DNA from: Lachnospiraceae bacterium C1.1
GTDB lineage: Bacteria; Bacillota; Clostridia; Lachnospirales; Lachnospiraceae
Reading direction: 5' to 3'
DNA: 64,000 nt
Assembly: GCA_030434875.1 (NCBI GenBank)
Contig: JAUISW010000001.1
Coordinates: 1,685,501 to 1,749,500, forward strand
The notes beneath the pieces are model-generated. The model was given only the letters and a program-made list of their open reading frames with translations. It was not told the origin of the DNA and did not search any database. How positions within the stretch are numbered: the first letter of the stretch is position 1; each line of letters starts with the position of its first letter. Both the position numbers and the translations under genes were made by a program. This document shows positions 18,001 to 27,668 of the stretch, piece after piece.

Positions 18001-18336
18001 ACAATTAAGAGAATACTCACCATTATTTCGTGAAACCTTAAATTCTATGAATTCACCACAGTGTAGATCATTTGCATTCTGAACGATTTCATTAAAATAC
18101 CCTTCGCTATATCCTTGCAGCGAAGAAATTCCCTTTGCTGCAGACGTGGCTCTACAAATAGTCTCTACCAGCTTGCACCTATTCGACTCAAAGAACTCTT
18201 CCAACCACGCTGGTTTCTTGCCTTTTCCTTCCACAAGGTACTGATTGGCATGATTGACGGCATCTGCATAATCTGATGGCATGTTTTCAATTTTTACGCC
18301 CTTCGCGAGCATTTCATTTATATTCTGATAATGCAT
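15043..18336 (-). CDS. Hsp90/sacsin-like GHKL ATPase with C-terminal zinc ribbon
   Basis: Residues about 60-260 form an Hsp90-type ATP-binding domain: N-box EIVQNANDL (82-91), G1 box YEDKGFM, and GKFGVGIKSFF (143-153). This resembles sacsin and the ATPases of defence loci rather than HtpG. A long helical body follows, and near the C-terminus a CPIC ... CTYC zinc ribbon is visible in SYDVFCPICSD and VACTYCCQRL. The 1,097-residue protein is the last gene of the operon, 27 bp after the helicase gene, with an AAGGAG site. GHKL proteins paired with helicases are recurrent in anti-phage systems. I infer that it acts together with the helicase as a sensor or remodelling module. Confidence 0.88.
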   Translation of the reverse strand: MHYQNINEMLAKGVKIENMPSDYADAVNHANQYLVEGKGKKPAWLEEFFESNRCKLVETICRATSAAKGISSLQGYSEGYFNEIVQNANDLHCGEFIEFKVSRNNGEYSLNCEYEDKGFMLSNIYAFLNREMSDKSEGEGQTGKFGVGIKSFFKFVDTLKIESNVLFDFMIQRKRDDNDVYGKTTINPKWDGRNTILSITYNPEYESSFNVGKLTALIDYLCGYKNMDVEKCFLTESDADLVFDIRSLIFMMINSRNNKNISNLKFYGSAHNIEITCREEIRIKDVKYDGENWRTGLVALTMRVDNASKYENKYVVFSYDGISAAFPVGEHLTEANRMYATYYLKADMQNQILPMGMLIDTKYANIHRNDVGDSEDSINAVYNKIRGYLKNLYGFMCSEDAAMLSCANEISDAFHSIVGRYLLVDSGDYWETPLHEAYYDNARLPKVIGEKAKSYVVVHNDKEAFDKASYKEGDITRELRETYFEYIEEKSAYDLRQLLTNENCISGVRKIYQALSDPNVEIPDENREAVEKIVNYFGCVKDFLVYAISGERKTTANVTDAEIDNWLFLMKEKTGKYFNAQLFLKYVGRYELNDAIAYDGSIRQINLSFKDYLFNGTLIESSGLLAQYQNKFYDEKYLQLKEELLKKRYIDDGNKINHYMIRCIRPCGRSVTGWDGTYDYYKMTEPKNAMEELSEPQLLLERMATDPKFTGLWLNGSILKLFETRAKGMWRRDYQFKSYTIDEQQIIQLSCIRNMSLKSFSDFISAVKYRMDLPENLKNYIHITCCEDIITTRNMAEQVLPVITDIPEGEKTTYLLDEFGPKDIQIKEIFENSNNEMPVENIKFIYKITGYKIHLYRFLSNTRRKILAFFGNGVCAVKVDASKKFREVACCNSEDKNIYIFYDNITNDFQKAVNSVLEQMDVSTRNLALLEGYIHNGNTTKTMNYMSRRRNLAKIRKKLVLDWADVCGNDVPRVDDVEIMYRLLTARGSYDVFCPICSDIPLEIFDYGEDTKNKHSRRIILFENENPDTNKYVPYIITVACTYCCQRLRSTLIKSEFDGKNIVLTTQISHGMHERSRSKQVIELSPINIEIMRKFKV

Positions 18337-18363
18337 TTCATCAACTCCTTCCTGCCGTCAATT

Positions 18364-21351
18364 CTATCTCCATGCTTTTCCCGCGCGATATTCCTCCACT
18401 GTCGATCTATGAATCATCCCATCTTTGTAGCAGAATATTCCTTCAGATGAGAAGCTCTTTAATTCCTCATCATCAAATACACACTCATCTATCAGATCAA
18501 TTATATCTGCAATCTGCTTTTGGATACTCTTTCTACCGAGTGACACTTTTCGATTAAGCTCTGAATCATCTACATGTATCTTCTGTTCTTCTCCTTCATC
18601 CCAAGATTCAACGCCTACAAACACTTCGCTGTTTTCATCGAGCTTAATGAGTCCCACTATTGCCAACCAGTTATTGGCATTCTTTTTTGCCTCCAAGAAC
18701 GTCCTGTATATCCTCTGATAGGCTGTTCTCTCTGGTCTCGTCTTTTGCCAGTATTCAAGATATTCATTCAGCAACATATAATATTCTTCAGAAATCCGGT
18801 CATTTCTTTCCTGCGACAATGCCTCTACTGCGCTCAATCTCAGGTTTCTTCCAAGTTTTTCGATATACTGCCAAAGTGGATCATTATTTATCTTTTTTTC
18901 ATACTGCCTTATATTTTTCCTTAGTTCTTTCATTCGCTTTTCATTTTCTTCTGAGAGCACATATTCTTTCTTAAAACACTCCAAAGAATCTCGAATCGCT
19001 TTCCCATTTCTTTTTATAAACTCAGGATAATATAGAACAGTATTTCTTATTGGCATAAACTGACATGTAATATCTATCTTAGTGGTGCAGTAATACAACA
19101 TACGATTAATTTCCATGTCATTCTCATCAGATTTGCATTCATTAAGAAGAAAAATCATATCTCTAGCCTTTTCTTCCTTCGTAGTATCTATCCTATCTAT
19201 TCGACCAAAGCGCTGTTCAAGCTCGATACTTGTAAATGGTAATTCGTAATGTATAACCCCATCAAACTCTCCTAGATTCAAACCGGTTCCTCCGGTTTTA
19301 CCCGTTGTAATAAAAACAGTTCTCCTTCCCGACCTCAATGCTTGCATTAATGTATTGATAAGCTGACCATCCTGAACATTCTCAAGTCCGTACTGGTTCT
19401 CAAATTTGCCATACTTTTCCGCGACTACACAATCCGTAAATGAATCCTTAATAACATTGAACAGTCTGTCTACCACAAATTTATGTTCGCAAAAAACAAT
19501 ATATGATTTATTATTTTCAGACAAAAGCGCTATTAATCTCTCTATCTTCCCGTTTTTCTTTACTCCGTGGATATTGACAAAGCCATATTGCTCTGCTGCA
19601 CAGTAAAGATACTCGTCATCTTGGTCGTACTGAAGCGCTGCAAGTGTTCCCTTTTCTTCTTTTATCTGAGAAAAGACATCATCCCGTTCATTCCAACGTT
19701 TGCAGGAAACGAAGCGAATTTTTCTTTCTGCCGACCGCTTATCCATATCTTCTCTAAACCAGTTAACGTATACATCTTTTTCATCCGGTTCAGCTTTGTT
19801 AATAGGATTAATATCATGAAATTCCTGCTTCTGTGTAATCTCAGAGACGAGCCCTATATAATCATCAAAAAGGCGTGTTCCCTTCGCATTCACTACAATA
19901 GGAGTAGCAGTAAGCAGCATTGCCCGCTCTGCTCTGATTCCAAAATAATTATTGAACGAAATATGCGCCTCATCAATCACAACAATATTCCAATATAAGT
20001 CATCCGAATAATCCTCTATTGAACCTTTCAATGCTGAATATGGCCCGTCTTTATCTGATCCCTGTTTTTGTCCTACAATAAAAATTAGGTGTTCATCTTT
20101 CTTAAAAAAGGCTTTCTTTAAAGATCCCTTATACATTGATCCATCGTCACCCTGCTCAACTATATGAGCATACCGGCCCAACTGCCTGCGAATATCGCTT
20201 TGCCAATCCTCCCTTTTGTTGTATGGACACACAATCAGAATTCTTGCCCTTTCGTCAGCCTCTATGCAACGCTGAATATTATTTCTAATCTCATATAAAG
20301 CTGAAACAGTCTTGCCAGTACCAACTTCATCCATGACAATAGAAAAACCGTTTTTTTCCACCTGTTCTGATGCCAGCTTCTGTTTTTCATAGTATATAAC
20401 ATCCAGCATGGGCTGATTACCATTCCAGAAGATATCAAAAACATTATGTCCTTCCAAATCCACATTATCCGTATATTCCATCAGCTCATCAATATGCTCA
20501 ACCTCATCAAGCAAATCAAAAATTCTGGAGCTTATATCAGTCGTGTTCTTATCATCGTATGCTTCCAAATAATTAAGATTCCACTTTGCACAGACTAATG
20601 GAGTGATCCATTCATAGTCCTCCGGACCTGCAAAATGCATTGCTGCCTCTATCTCATCATCTGAAAGAGCATCAAAAATCGCAGAAACAATATCAAATCT
20701 CCGAAATACGAAAGCATAATGAATCAAAGAAAATGGCATACCTTTTGAATAAAGTGCCTGGCACTGCTCATAGCTGCATGGAATCTCTAATCCAGCTGCT
20801 AATCTATATTCCTTAGGCCGTATCAAATCTATACTATAGTTCATATAGATTTTCTGATCAGCATCAAGCGTATTTGTTCTATTCTCTGGAGCCTTTTTTT
20901 CCGGCAGCGCAAGTCTAATCTCATCATATAATTCTTCTTCGATATAAAAATCATGGCATTCTTGACAATAGTAGCCACTAATTTTCTTTTCTACTCCCGC
21001 ATATATAAATAAGCCATTCTTGACATACTCCAATGGCTCCTGGTCTTTATAACATGTATCAGGAATAAAAGGTTCCGTGTAAGACTTTAGTTCTTTAAGC
21101 TCTGTACAAATAATTTCCACAGAGTCATCTTCACAAACAGGTTCGTTCTCTATGTTTACAACTTTCTTTGACCCATAATCAAAAGCCATTCCTGTCTGTA
21201 CAGCATCAGTATGAATATAGTACATACCACATTCTTCACAATAGAATATCGGCTCATTGTTAACAGTTCCATCCTTACTAATGGGTATAGTCTTGTTTGA
21301 ACTAATAATCTTATTATGTTCAGGGCATTTTATCTTCCATCCTGATGTCAT
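18364..21351 (-). CDS. SNF2-like superfamily-2 helicase with N-terminal zinc fingers
   Basis: The N-terminus has Cys/His pairs (KCPEH, YCEECG at 38-41, YCQECH at 129-132) suggesting two zinc modules. About 200 helical residues follow, then the SF2 core: Walker A MDEVGTGKTVSAL (340-352), IDEAH, LLTATPI, motif V TGGTGLNLGEFDGVI and motif VI EQRFGRIDRI, in the SNF2/RapA order. It should translocate on duplex nucleic acid or strip proteins from it. It starts 13 bp after the preceding Hsp70 gene and is followed by the Hsp90-like ATPase gene, so the two are probably partners. No nuclease motif was found within it. Confidence 0.92.
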   Translation of the reverse strand: MTSGWKIKCPEHNKIISSNKTIPISKDGTVNNEPIFYCEECGMYYIHTDAVQTGMAFDYGSKKVVNIENEPVCEDDSVEIICTELKELKSYTEPFIPDTCYKDQEPLEYVKNGLFIYAGVEKKISGYYCQECHDFYIEEELYDEIRLALPEKKAPENRTNTLDADQKIYMNYSIDLIRPKEYRLAAGLEIPCSYEQCQALYSKGMPFSLIHYAFVFRRFDIVSAIFDALSDDEIEAAMHFAGPEDYEWITPLVCAKWNLNYLEAYDDKNTTDISSRIFDLLDEVEHIDELMEYTDNVDLEGHNVFDIFWNGNQPMLDVIYYEKQKLASEQVEKNGFSIVMDEVGTGKTVSALYEIRNNIQRCIEADERARILIVCPYNKREDWQSDIRRQLGRYAHIVEQGDDGSMYKGSLKKAFFKKDEHLIFIVGQKQGSDKDGPYSALKGSIEDYSDDLYWNIVVIDEAHISFNNYFGIRAERAMLLTATPIVVNAKGTRLFDDYIGLVSEITQKQEFHDINPINKAEPDEKDVYVNWFREDMDKRSAERKIRFVSCKRWNERDDVFSQIKEEKGTLAALQYDQDDEYLYCAAEQYGFVNIHGVKKNGKIERLIALLSENNKSYIVFCEHKFVVDRLFNVIKDSFTDCVVAEKYGKFENQYGLENVQDGQLINTLMQALRSGRRTVFITTGKTGGTGLNLGEFDGVIHYELPFTSIELEQRFGRIDRIDTTKEEKARDMIFLLNECKSDENDMEINRMLYYCTTKIDITCQFMPIRNTVLYYPEFIKRNGKAIRDSLECFKKEYVLSEENEKRMKELRKNIRQYEKKINNDPLWQYIEKLGRNLRLSAVEALSQERNDRISEEYYMLLNEYLEYWQKTRPERTAYQRIYRTFLEAKKNANNWLAIVGLIKLDENSEVFVGVESWDEGEEQKIHVDDSELNRKVSLGRKSIQKQIADIIDLIDECVFDDEELKSFSSEGIFCYKDGMIHRSTVEEYRAGKAWR

Positions 21352-21364
21352 TTCAATTCCTCCA

Positions 21365-22828
21365 TTAACGAACCTTTACATCCTTATCATAAGCTGTTCC
21401 GGTTTTTAGATCTCGAGAGCTTACATGGAGTACTCTGTTCTTATCAAAATCAAATGTAATTTCTACCGTTGGTACACCTGCTAGTGCATGTTCAATTCCA
21501 TCATGGCTATACTTATCATAGAAAAAGTCATTTGAGATATCCTCTGTATCCTCCCCCTCATATATTTTTACCATTATCGATTTCTGATAATCGCTTACCG
21601 TCGTATAATCACCACTCAGTTTACACGGATACTCAGTTCCCTTCGGAAGAATAATACTGAATCTATCACCAACAACTTCTACTCCAAATGCATGTGACAA
21701 TATGTTTTTAACAACAATCACTTTATCTTTTATAAGAGTTTTATCGCCAGTTGCCTTAATTGCGGCACCAATAGCTACAAGCTTAGAGAGATCCTTATCT
21801 GAATATGTTTTTTTGTTAAAAATTCTCTGAACCATATCACGAACCGCCAGTATGTTTGAGGACCCTCCAACAAGGATAACCTTATCTATGTCATCAACCC
21901 CACAATCAGCGTCATTCAGGCATCTCTTAATAATACTTTCAATACGATCTAGCAATTCCTCTGCTCTATCAACAAACTCATTTCTGGTAATTGGAAGTCT
22001 AAAATTAACTGCTCCGTTGTCTTTAGGAATAAGTGAAGGTATAATAATCTCTGTTTCTTCCATAGCTGATAATTCAATCTTGGCCTTCTCACACTCAAAC
22101 TTTAGCTTTCTCATAATCTGCTGATATAATTTATTATCCAGACCCGACTTGTCAAGACTTGAAAGATTCATGCCTGTATCTCTTCGAATCTGTCTTAAAC
22201 ATAGTTCAACCATTGCCTTATCAAAGTCATCACCACCAAGTCTACGGTCACCATCAACATTAATCGTCTTAAATTCGTTTCCATCAATACTTAAGATTGA
22301 TACGTCAAACGTACCACCACCAAGATCTATGACAAATATCTTCTGATTCTCATCCGCATCCATACCATAAGCGATAGATGCTGCCATAGGCTCCGGGAGA
22401 ATCTCAATAACTTCAAGACCAGCTGCTTCTGCAGCTCTTTCAGTCTCACGATACTGTTTAGACGTAAAATATGCCGGTACCGTAATTACCGCTGCACACT
22501 CATCAGCGCCATAGGTTTTCTTTGCTTCCTTAACAACTTCTTTAAGAATATTTTCAGCAACTTCTGTGGGGGTAAATGTACGATCCTGAATTTCCCATAC
22601 CTTTTCATCTTCGCCCATATAGGTTTTGGATGAAATAATGACATTTTCCGGATATGTAATCGCCTTTTTTTTTGCAGAATCACCCACCATAATCTTTCCA
22701 TCACGATAATAAAGCACCGACGGAAGAAGATCCTTCCCCTTAAACTTTACAAAATCTAAAGTATTATCAAACCTGCAACAAACCGTATTGGTCGTGCCCA
22801 AATCTATGCCCAGTAAGACTTTTAACAT
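21365..22828 (-). CDS. Hsp70-type chaperone without lid (Hsp70 E)
   Basis: The first 370 residues are a complete Hsp70 ATPase domain: GIDLGTTNT (phosphate 1), VITVPAYFTSKQ, VIDLGGGTFDVSI (phosphate 2) and ILVGGSSNI (adenosine). A short substrate-binding beta domain ends at residue 487, so the helical lid and C-terminal tail of DnaK (about 630 residues) are absent. Of the five Hsp70s in the operon it is the closest to DnaK. It has its own good ribosome site, 4 bp after the helical-repeat gene. Without a lid, substrate capture should be weak or should depend on a partner, perhaps the helical protein just upstream. Confidence 0.93.
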   Translation of the reverse strand: MLKVLLGIDLGTTNTVCCRFDNTLDFVKFKGKDLLPSVLYYRDGKIMVGDSAKKKAITYPENVIISSKTYMGEDEKVWEIQDRTFTPTEVAENILKEVVKEAKKTYGADECAAVITVPAYFTSKQYRETERAAEAAGLEVIEILPEPMAASIAYGMDADENQKIFVIDLGGGTFDVSILSIDGNEFKTINVDGDRRLGGDDFDKAMVELCLRQIRRDTGMNLSSLDKSGLDNKLYQQIMRKLKFECEKAKIELSAMEETEIIIPSLIPKDNGAVNFRLPITRNEFVDRAEELLDRIESIIKRCLNDADCGVDDIDKVILVGGSSNILAVRDMVQRIFNKKTYSDKDLSKLVAIGAAIKATGDKTLIKDKVIVVKNILSHAFGVEVVGDRFSIILPKGTEYPCKLSGDYTTVSDYQKSIMVKIYEGEDTEDISNDFFYDKYSHDGIEHALAGVPTVEITFDFDKNRVLHVSSRDLKTGTAYDKDVKVR

Positions 22829-22832
22829 ATAT

Positions 22833-24254
22833 TCAACTTCTTCCTTTCCATTCTTTTATCCTGTCAAAATGTTTCTCAAACATGTATGCCTCTATCATCT
22901 TACCCTGAAGCTTATACGTTACGACGTAATCAACCCATAACCTGTCTAGAGTATCATAGAAAGCTGATTCCTTGTTCAAGGTGCTAAATTCATGAAGCGG
23001 ATTCGCCAACCTCTCACACATTCTAATCAGTTCTCTCATTTTTGGTTTTCTCGGAATACTATGCTCGAATAACCATCTGTAGACCTCACTCATTGAAGCA
23101 AGGTCCCCTACGCTTAACATAGTAAAAGATTCAAGTATACTATACTCAAATTCCGGAGACTTCATATTTACCCAGTAAAATGAAATATTTTTAGGAATCA
23201 TTTCGTTGTGCAAATCCAAGGTAATATCCGCAAAAGAACTGTACTTATTTGTGTCGGTCTGCTCCGTTCCAGACATGTAATAGTCGATTTTTTCCTTACG
23301 CTCTTCATATAATTCCTTGTTAGACTTTGCTGTTTTCCAAAGTTTCTTATCAATTTCTCTTTTTACATGGCTCTTCATATAAGGTGAGTCATATACCTTG
23401 CCGAGAGTATCAAACATTCTGATAAGAGTCGTTTTATCCTTCTCGCTCCATAGAAGTTTACGGATTGCCTTAATATACTGCTTGTAATTCTCCGGGCTCG
23501 ATGACTTTATCTGACTAACTGCATCATTAAAGGCTTTCTCACCATAAGAAGCATACGCATCTACCAAAATAAATTTATATGCATCCTTATCTATTGAGGG
23601 GGACTGCATCTCTTCAATGAGATATTTAAAGAATTCATTTTCCTCACCTGAAGTTAATGTAGCTTTTAAATAGTTGAAAACATCATTTTTCATTAGATCC
23701 GGATATTTTTCAAATGCATCTTGGATAAAATCAATTTTAAACTTCAGTGTTTTAGACGGATCTTTATGATTTGTTTTTTCAATAATAATCCTAAATAATT
23801 CCTTACGCTCATCAAGATTAAAATTAAAATTGTCTTGTTTCCAATATTTAATGCGAGTTTTCGCTGTAACTCCACTCATATAATACAAAAACAGCACATG
23901 GCGAACCTTCTTCTGCATATAAATATTGCCACTAAGCACATCTTCCATCATGTAGGACAACGTGTTGAAGTTTGCATCTTCAAAAACAGGACTTAGTTCT
24001 CTCTTAAACCTGCCAATATCCTTTACATTCAATACCCCGGCATTTCTCAAGATAACCTTTACAATGATGTCATGTTTTATGCCCTTTGCCTTGGCCATGT
24101 CCACTACACCACCATATGCCTCATTGCAAAGATTTTTCTTTATTTCGTACTCATCCTGCTTTGATATGTATAAATCAGCATCCTGTTCAAATCGTTTATT
24201 AAGAGAAGCATTAATTTTTTGTAATGTATCATTCAATAAAACCTGATTTACCAT
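22833..24254 (-). CDS. All-helical protein between two Hsp70 genes
   Basis: The 473-residue sequence is rich in Lys, Glu, Phe and Tyr with regular helix-length spacing and no recognisable catalytic motif. It resembles HEAT/ARM- or TPR-like solenoids. A strong AGGAGG starts it, 8 bp after the preceding Hsp70 gene. The C-terminal segment (YVVTYKLQGKMIEAYMFEKH) is the most conserved-looking. By position I infer an adaptor or client-recognition subunit for the flanking Hsp70 proteins, possibly substituting for the missing lid or for a J-protein; no HPD motif is present. Confidence 0.6.
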   Translation of the reverse strand: MVNQVLLNDTLQKINASLNKRFEQDADLYISKQDEYEIKKNLCNEAYGGVVDMAKAKGIKHDIIVKVILRNAGVLNVKDIGRFKRELSPVFEDANFNTLSYMMEDVLSGNIYMQKKVRHVLFLYYMSGVTAKTRIKYWKQDNFNFNLDERKELFRIIIEKTNHKDPSKTLKFKIDFIQDAFEKYPDLMKNDVFNYLKATLTSGEENEFFKYLIEEMQSPSIDKDAYKFILVDAYASYGEKAFNDAVSQIKSSSPENYKQYIKAIRKLLWSEKDKTTLIRMFDTLGKVYDSPYMKSHVKREIDKKLWKTAKSNKELYEERKEKIDYYMSGTEQTDTNKYSSFADITLDLHNEMIPKNISFYWVNMKSPEFEYSILESFTMLSVGDLASMSEVYRWLFEHSIPRKPKMRELIRMCERLANPLHEFSTLNKESAFYDTLDRLWVDYVVTYKLQGKMIEAYMFEKHFDRIKEWKGRS

Positions 24255-24262
24255 AACGCCTC

Positions 24263-25942
24263 CTAATTGATTTGAAAGTCATCTATAACTTTCTTCTTTG
24301 CCAATAGTTCCTGATTTTCTCCCTTATTAAGCCTTATCTCTTCACCCAAAGATGCAACTGTAATAACACCATTCTCGTCAATACTCCAAGAAAGTTTGAT
24401 TTCCTCTCCAACCTCATAGCGTCTTGGAAGTTCTACCATCTTTCCAGTAATCTGAGTGAAATCCTCTGGAAAGTTAGGATTTTGTCCATAGAATAAGAAA
24501 ACCGGAATTCTTGACATATTCTTTTCTGGAATTATATATGTGAATTCTCCCTTTTTCTTCGAGCTGATATCATTTTTTGATATCAGCATTTCAAAACCGT
24601 TTGAAGTTCTAAGAAAAATATCCTCAGCTAGACGATCCTCTAACTGCATCTTTTTAAGATGTATATTATCAGGAGAATAATTGTATGCATCTATAGCAGC
24701 ACCCTTTGAAACAGAAGTAATCGTATCTACGGTTATGAACTGTGTCTCATCACCGAAATACTCTCTCAAAATACTTTCCACAGCATAAAAGTTTGACATA
24801 CCTCCAGTAAGTATAATTAAAGAAATATCCTCTTTACTCAGGTTATCTGCAGATTTTATGCTTTCCTTGACCGGACGTAAAATATTCTGTTTGTTTGAAT
24901 CCTGTAGTATTCCAGCATAAACCTCTTCAAGTGTAGCCTTGTCAAGATTAATACCCTGGACAAACTGTCCGTCAATCACTTCAAATTCAGGTGTCATAAT
25001 AATCCTACTGAGCCTTCTTGGATTATCAATATGTTCCTTCAATTTATTATTAAAATCTATCTTATATTTCTCAGCTTGAGAAACAACCCTAGCTATGATT
25101 CTATTCTGATCGGCTACAGGTCTATTACAAATCTTTTCTGTACGATTTTCAAACTCGCTTAAAAAAAATGCGCCAAGATACTGATCGAAATCATTTCCAC
25201 CAAGATTTTCCCTTTTGGATCTAGATGCAATGCTTACTTTCATGCTTTCATATTCATAACTCGTCTCATCTTCCTCAAGCTTAGCTATGCAGATATCAAG
25301 AGTTCCTCCGCCAATATCATAAATCATGATGTACTTACCATTAAGATCAACGCTATTTTGCATCAGACATCCATCGCCATTATTTATAAAATATAGTAAT
25401 GTAGCTGCAGGCTCATCAAGGATATGAAAGTTTTCAAACCCTGCCATCTCAATGGCATCTCTTGTTGCCTGACGCTCATCTGTGTTGAATGCAGCCGGTA
25501 CTGTTACCACCAAATGATCTATATCCTGATTAAACTGTTCCTCTATAGATATTTTAATTGTTTTTAGTAGTAGCGCTGAGCACTGTGTCATATCTAGATG
25601 TAGATCATCATCCTCTATTTTTCCAGGAATAGTCACCATTGACTCTCCGCCTATTCGTGTTTTGATTCCAGTAAAAGTATTCATCGGTTGATTTCCTGTA
25701 GCGTAGATATTCTTTGCCCACTCACCGGTATATACTCTTTTTACATCCGTATCGTTCTTGCAGTAGAAATAGGACGGTAATGTATACTGATCTCTCGTAA
25801 GTTTGAAGTCCTTATCATATTGCAAAATTGGAATTGACCTAAGATGTTCAATCGGATTTCTCAGTCTTCTCTCATCTGTCTGAATTACTGACACGGTACT
25901 GTTTGTCGTGCCAAGATCAATACCCACATATAATTGCGCCAT
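24263..25942 (-). CDS. Divergent Hsp70-type ATPase (Hsp70 D)
   Basis: Hsp70 ATPase signatures are all present: YVGIDLGTTNSTVSVI, LVVTVPAAFNTDE, MIYDIGGGTLDICI and ILTGGMSNFYAVE. Large family-specific insertions occur between them. About 120 residues after the ATPase domain form a beta-rich substrate-like domain (SWSIDENGVITV), with no lid. Length 559. It lies 20 bp downstream of the largest GrpE-like gene, forming the third exchange-factor/Hsp70 pair of the operon. The replacement of the usual GGTFDVS by GGTLDIC is shared with the other divergent paralogues here, which suggests they arose by duplication within such systems. Confidence 0.92.
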   Translation of the reverse strand: MAQLYVGIDLGTTNSTVSVIQTDERRLRNPIEHLRSIPILQYDKDFKLTRDQYTLPSYFYCKNDTDVKRVYTGEWAKNIYATGNQPMNTFTGIKTRIGGESMVTIPGKIEDDDLHLDMTQCSALLLKTIKISIEEQFNQDIDHLVVTVPAAFNTDERQATRDAIEMAGFENFHILDEPAATLLYFINNGDGCLMQNSVDLNGKYIMIYDIGGGTLDICIAKLEEDETSYEYESMKVSIASRSKRENLGGNDFDQYLGAFFLSEFENRTEKICNRPVADQNRIIARVVSQAEKYKIDFNNKLKEHIDNPRRLSRIIMTPEFEVIDGQFVQGINLDKATLEEVYAGILQDSNKQNILRPVKESIKSADNLSKEDISLIILTGGMSNFYAVESILREYFGDETQFITVDTITSVSKGAAIDAYNYSPDNIHLKKMQLEDRLAEDIFLRTSNGFEMLISKNDISSKKKGEFTYIIPEKNMSRIPVFLFYGQNPNFPEDFTQITGKMVELPRRYEVGEEIKLSWSIDENGVITVASLGEEIRLNKGENQELLAKKKVIDDFQIN

Positions 25943-25962
25943 ATAAAACTAACCCCCTTGGC

Positions 25963-27654
25963 TTATTCATTTTCTTCAGTTACAAGTTCCGATTCGCTCA
26001 CATTTTTATTTGCTTCCTCAAAAACTTTCTCCTTTGATATTTCTTCCTCAGGAACTGCTGTTTCTGCTGCTTCAGCTATTCTTTCAAAAATTGCATTGCA
26101 AAGAATCTCACCCTGGAAACATAAGCCGGTTCTTAAAACTCTATATTTGCCTGCACCTTCGAACTTAGAATAAATTCCCATCATTCTCTCAATATCAGAT
26201 TCTGCTAGTTCGATTTCTTTTCCCTTCTCGTAGTAACCCTCACCGTCAATTGAAACGCCTAGTTCAGTAAGAAGAGTCCAGATTGCATGAACATGGTTAT
26301 TGTCAGACTCGCGAAGGGTATCAACATCCTCATACTTTGAAAGTAGATGCTTTATGAAAGCTTTCTTTCCTTCCTCTATACCCTCCGTATGTGCCTTGGC
26401 AATTCTCTGCTCCATAACTAGCTGCTCATTCGCGTTGCTTTTTTCCTGACTCTTGAATACTTCCTGCTTTCTTATAAGATCTCTTGCTGCATAACCAAGC
26501 TGTTCTGTAATCTTCAGCGAATATCTAACCAAATTAATAATATCCTCTTCATCAGCATTTATAGGAGGAATATCTCTGCTCATAGTAAGACCCTTATCAC
26601 TAAGAAGCTCAGTTATTTCATCAAGCTGATTCAGTCGATGCAAATTTCCTTCGATTCCTTCTACAGACTCGCTCAGTTCCGTAACACGTTTTCCTACTGT
26701 ATTAACCTTTGAAAGAATCTTATCCTGTGACTCGCTGATACTTCTACCATTCTCATTTACACGATTTACGATATTTTCAACATGCTTCTGTGTCTTCTGT
26801 GAAATATCTCTAGCAACATCGCTTGCAGTGCGCTTGGTAGTATCACAGATACGCTTTGACCGATCATCGATATATAACCCTATCTTCTCAAAATTCTTAT
26901 CACCATTTTTATTAATAACTTCAATTAAATCTTCAACATTTGCTGTAAGATCTTCGCTTAACTGTTTTGCATTCTTCTCAACACATGAAGTCACTGCAGT
27001 TAGATTGATATTAGACGAGATTTCATTATTATTAGTTTCATTCATTGAAGATTTTTTTACAACCTCATCTGCTTCCTTCTCTCTCCCTGATGATCCTTTT
27101 TCAACAACCTCTACCTGCGAAATTGATGCTTCAGCTTTACAATTCTCTTCCATCTCCTCTTTGCATCCCCTTGGTGCCTCTTGAACTTTAGGATCAATTA
27201 CCTGATCCTTAATGTTCTCATCTTTTTTTTCTAGATTCTGCATTTTTTTTGCTGATATCCTTTCTTCCAACTTTTTCAAAAGCTTGCTCTTTGCATCTTT
27301 TTTTTGCTGTTGCTTTGCTCTTTTCTTAACCTCCTTTGATTGATTACCTTGATCATCTTTTTTTATCTCTTCTCTCAGTTCTTTATCTAATCGTGCATTT
27401 CGCACAACATCTTGAGGCCAGTTTTTTGGCCATTCAGGAGCTGACCCTTCATCCACTGTAATAAAATAAGGATTCCCATTTTTGTCAAAAATAACATCGT
27501 TATCCCTATTAACTACCATGTAACAATATTTCTTTTTTTCTCCTTGAATTGCCACTTCATATTCCTCCACTTTTTCGGATTGTGTATCTATCTGTTCATT
27601 ATCTCCTATTTCTTCAATTACCTTCTTATTCTTAACTATATCAAATATGCCCAT
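25963..27654 (-). CDS. GrpE-like exchange factor with long charged coiled coil (NEF 3)
   Basis: Residues 1-110 form an unusual N-terminal segment (KYCYMVVNRDNDVIFDKNGN, predicted beta). A very long Lys/Glu-rich coiled coil follows to about residue 380. The last 150 residues resemble GrpE: a helix pair around ELGVSIDGEGYYEKG, then GKYRVLRTGLCFQGEILCNA, which mirrors the GrpE beta-domain pattern (VLRxGYxLNGRVLRxA). At 563 residues it is almost three times GrpE length. It sits directly upstream of an Hsp70 gene, as expected for a dedicated nucleotide-exchange factor. The GrpE call is by pattern, not by close identity. Confidence 0.62.
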   Translation of the reverse strand: MGIFDIVKNKKVIEEIGDNEQIDTQSEKVEEYEVAIQGEKKKYCYMVVNRDNDVIFDKNGNPYFITVDEGSAPEWPKNWPQDVVRNARLDKELREEIKKDDQGNQSKEVKKRAKQQQKKDAKSKLLKKLEERISAKKMQNLEKKDENIKDQVIDPKVQEAPRGCKEEMEENCKAEASISQVEVVEKGSSGREKEADEVVKKSSMNETNNNEISSNINLTAVTSCVEKNAKQLSEDLTANVEDLIEVINKNGDKNFEKIGLYIDDRSKRICDTTKRTASDVARDISQKTQKHVENIVNRVNENGRSISESQDKILSKVNTVGKRVTELSESVEGIEGNLHRLNQLDEITELLSDKGLTMSRDIPPINADEEDIINLVRYSLKITEQLGYAARDLIRKQEVFKSQEKSNANEQLVMEQRIAKAHTEGIEEGKKAFIKHLLSKYEDVDTLRESDNNHVHAIWTLLTELGVSIDGEGYYEKGKEIELAESDIERMMGIYSKFEGAGKYRVLRTGLCFQGEILCNAIFERIAEAAETAVPEEEISKEKVFEEANKNVSESELVTEENE

Positions 27655-27668
27655 TATTATCCTATCTC

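Noticed and set aside
26828..27184. Plus-strand ORFs opposite the chaperone genes
   Set aside because: They are antisense reflections of codon-biased coding sequence and lack ribosome sites.
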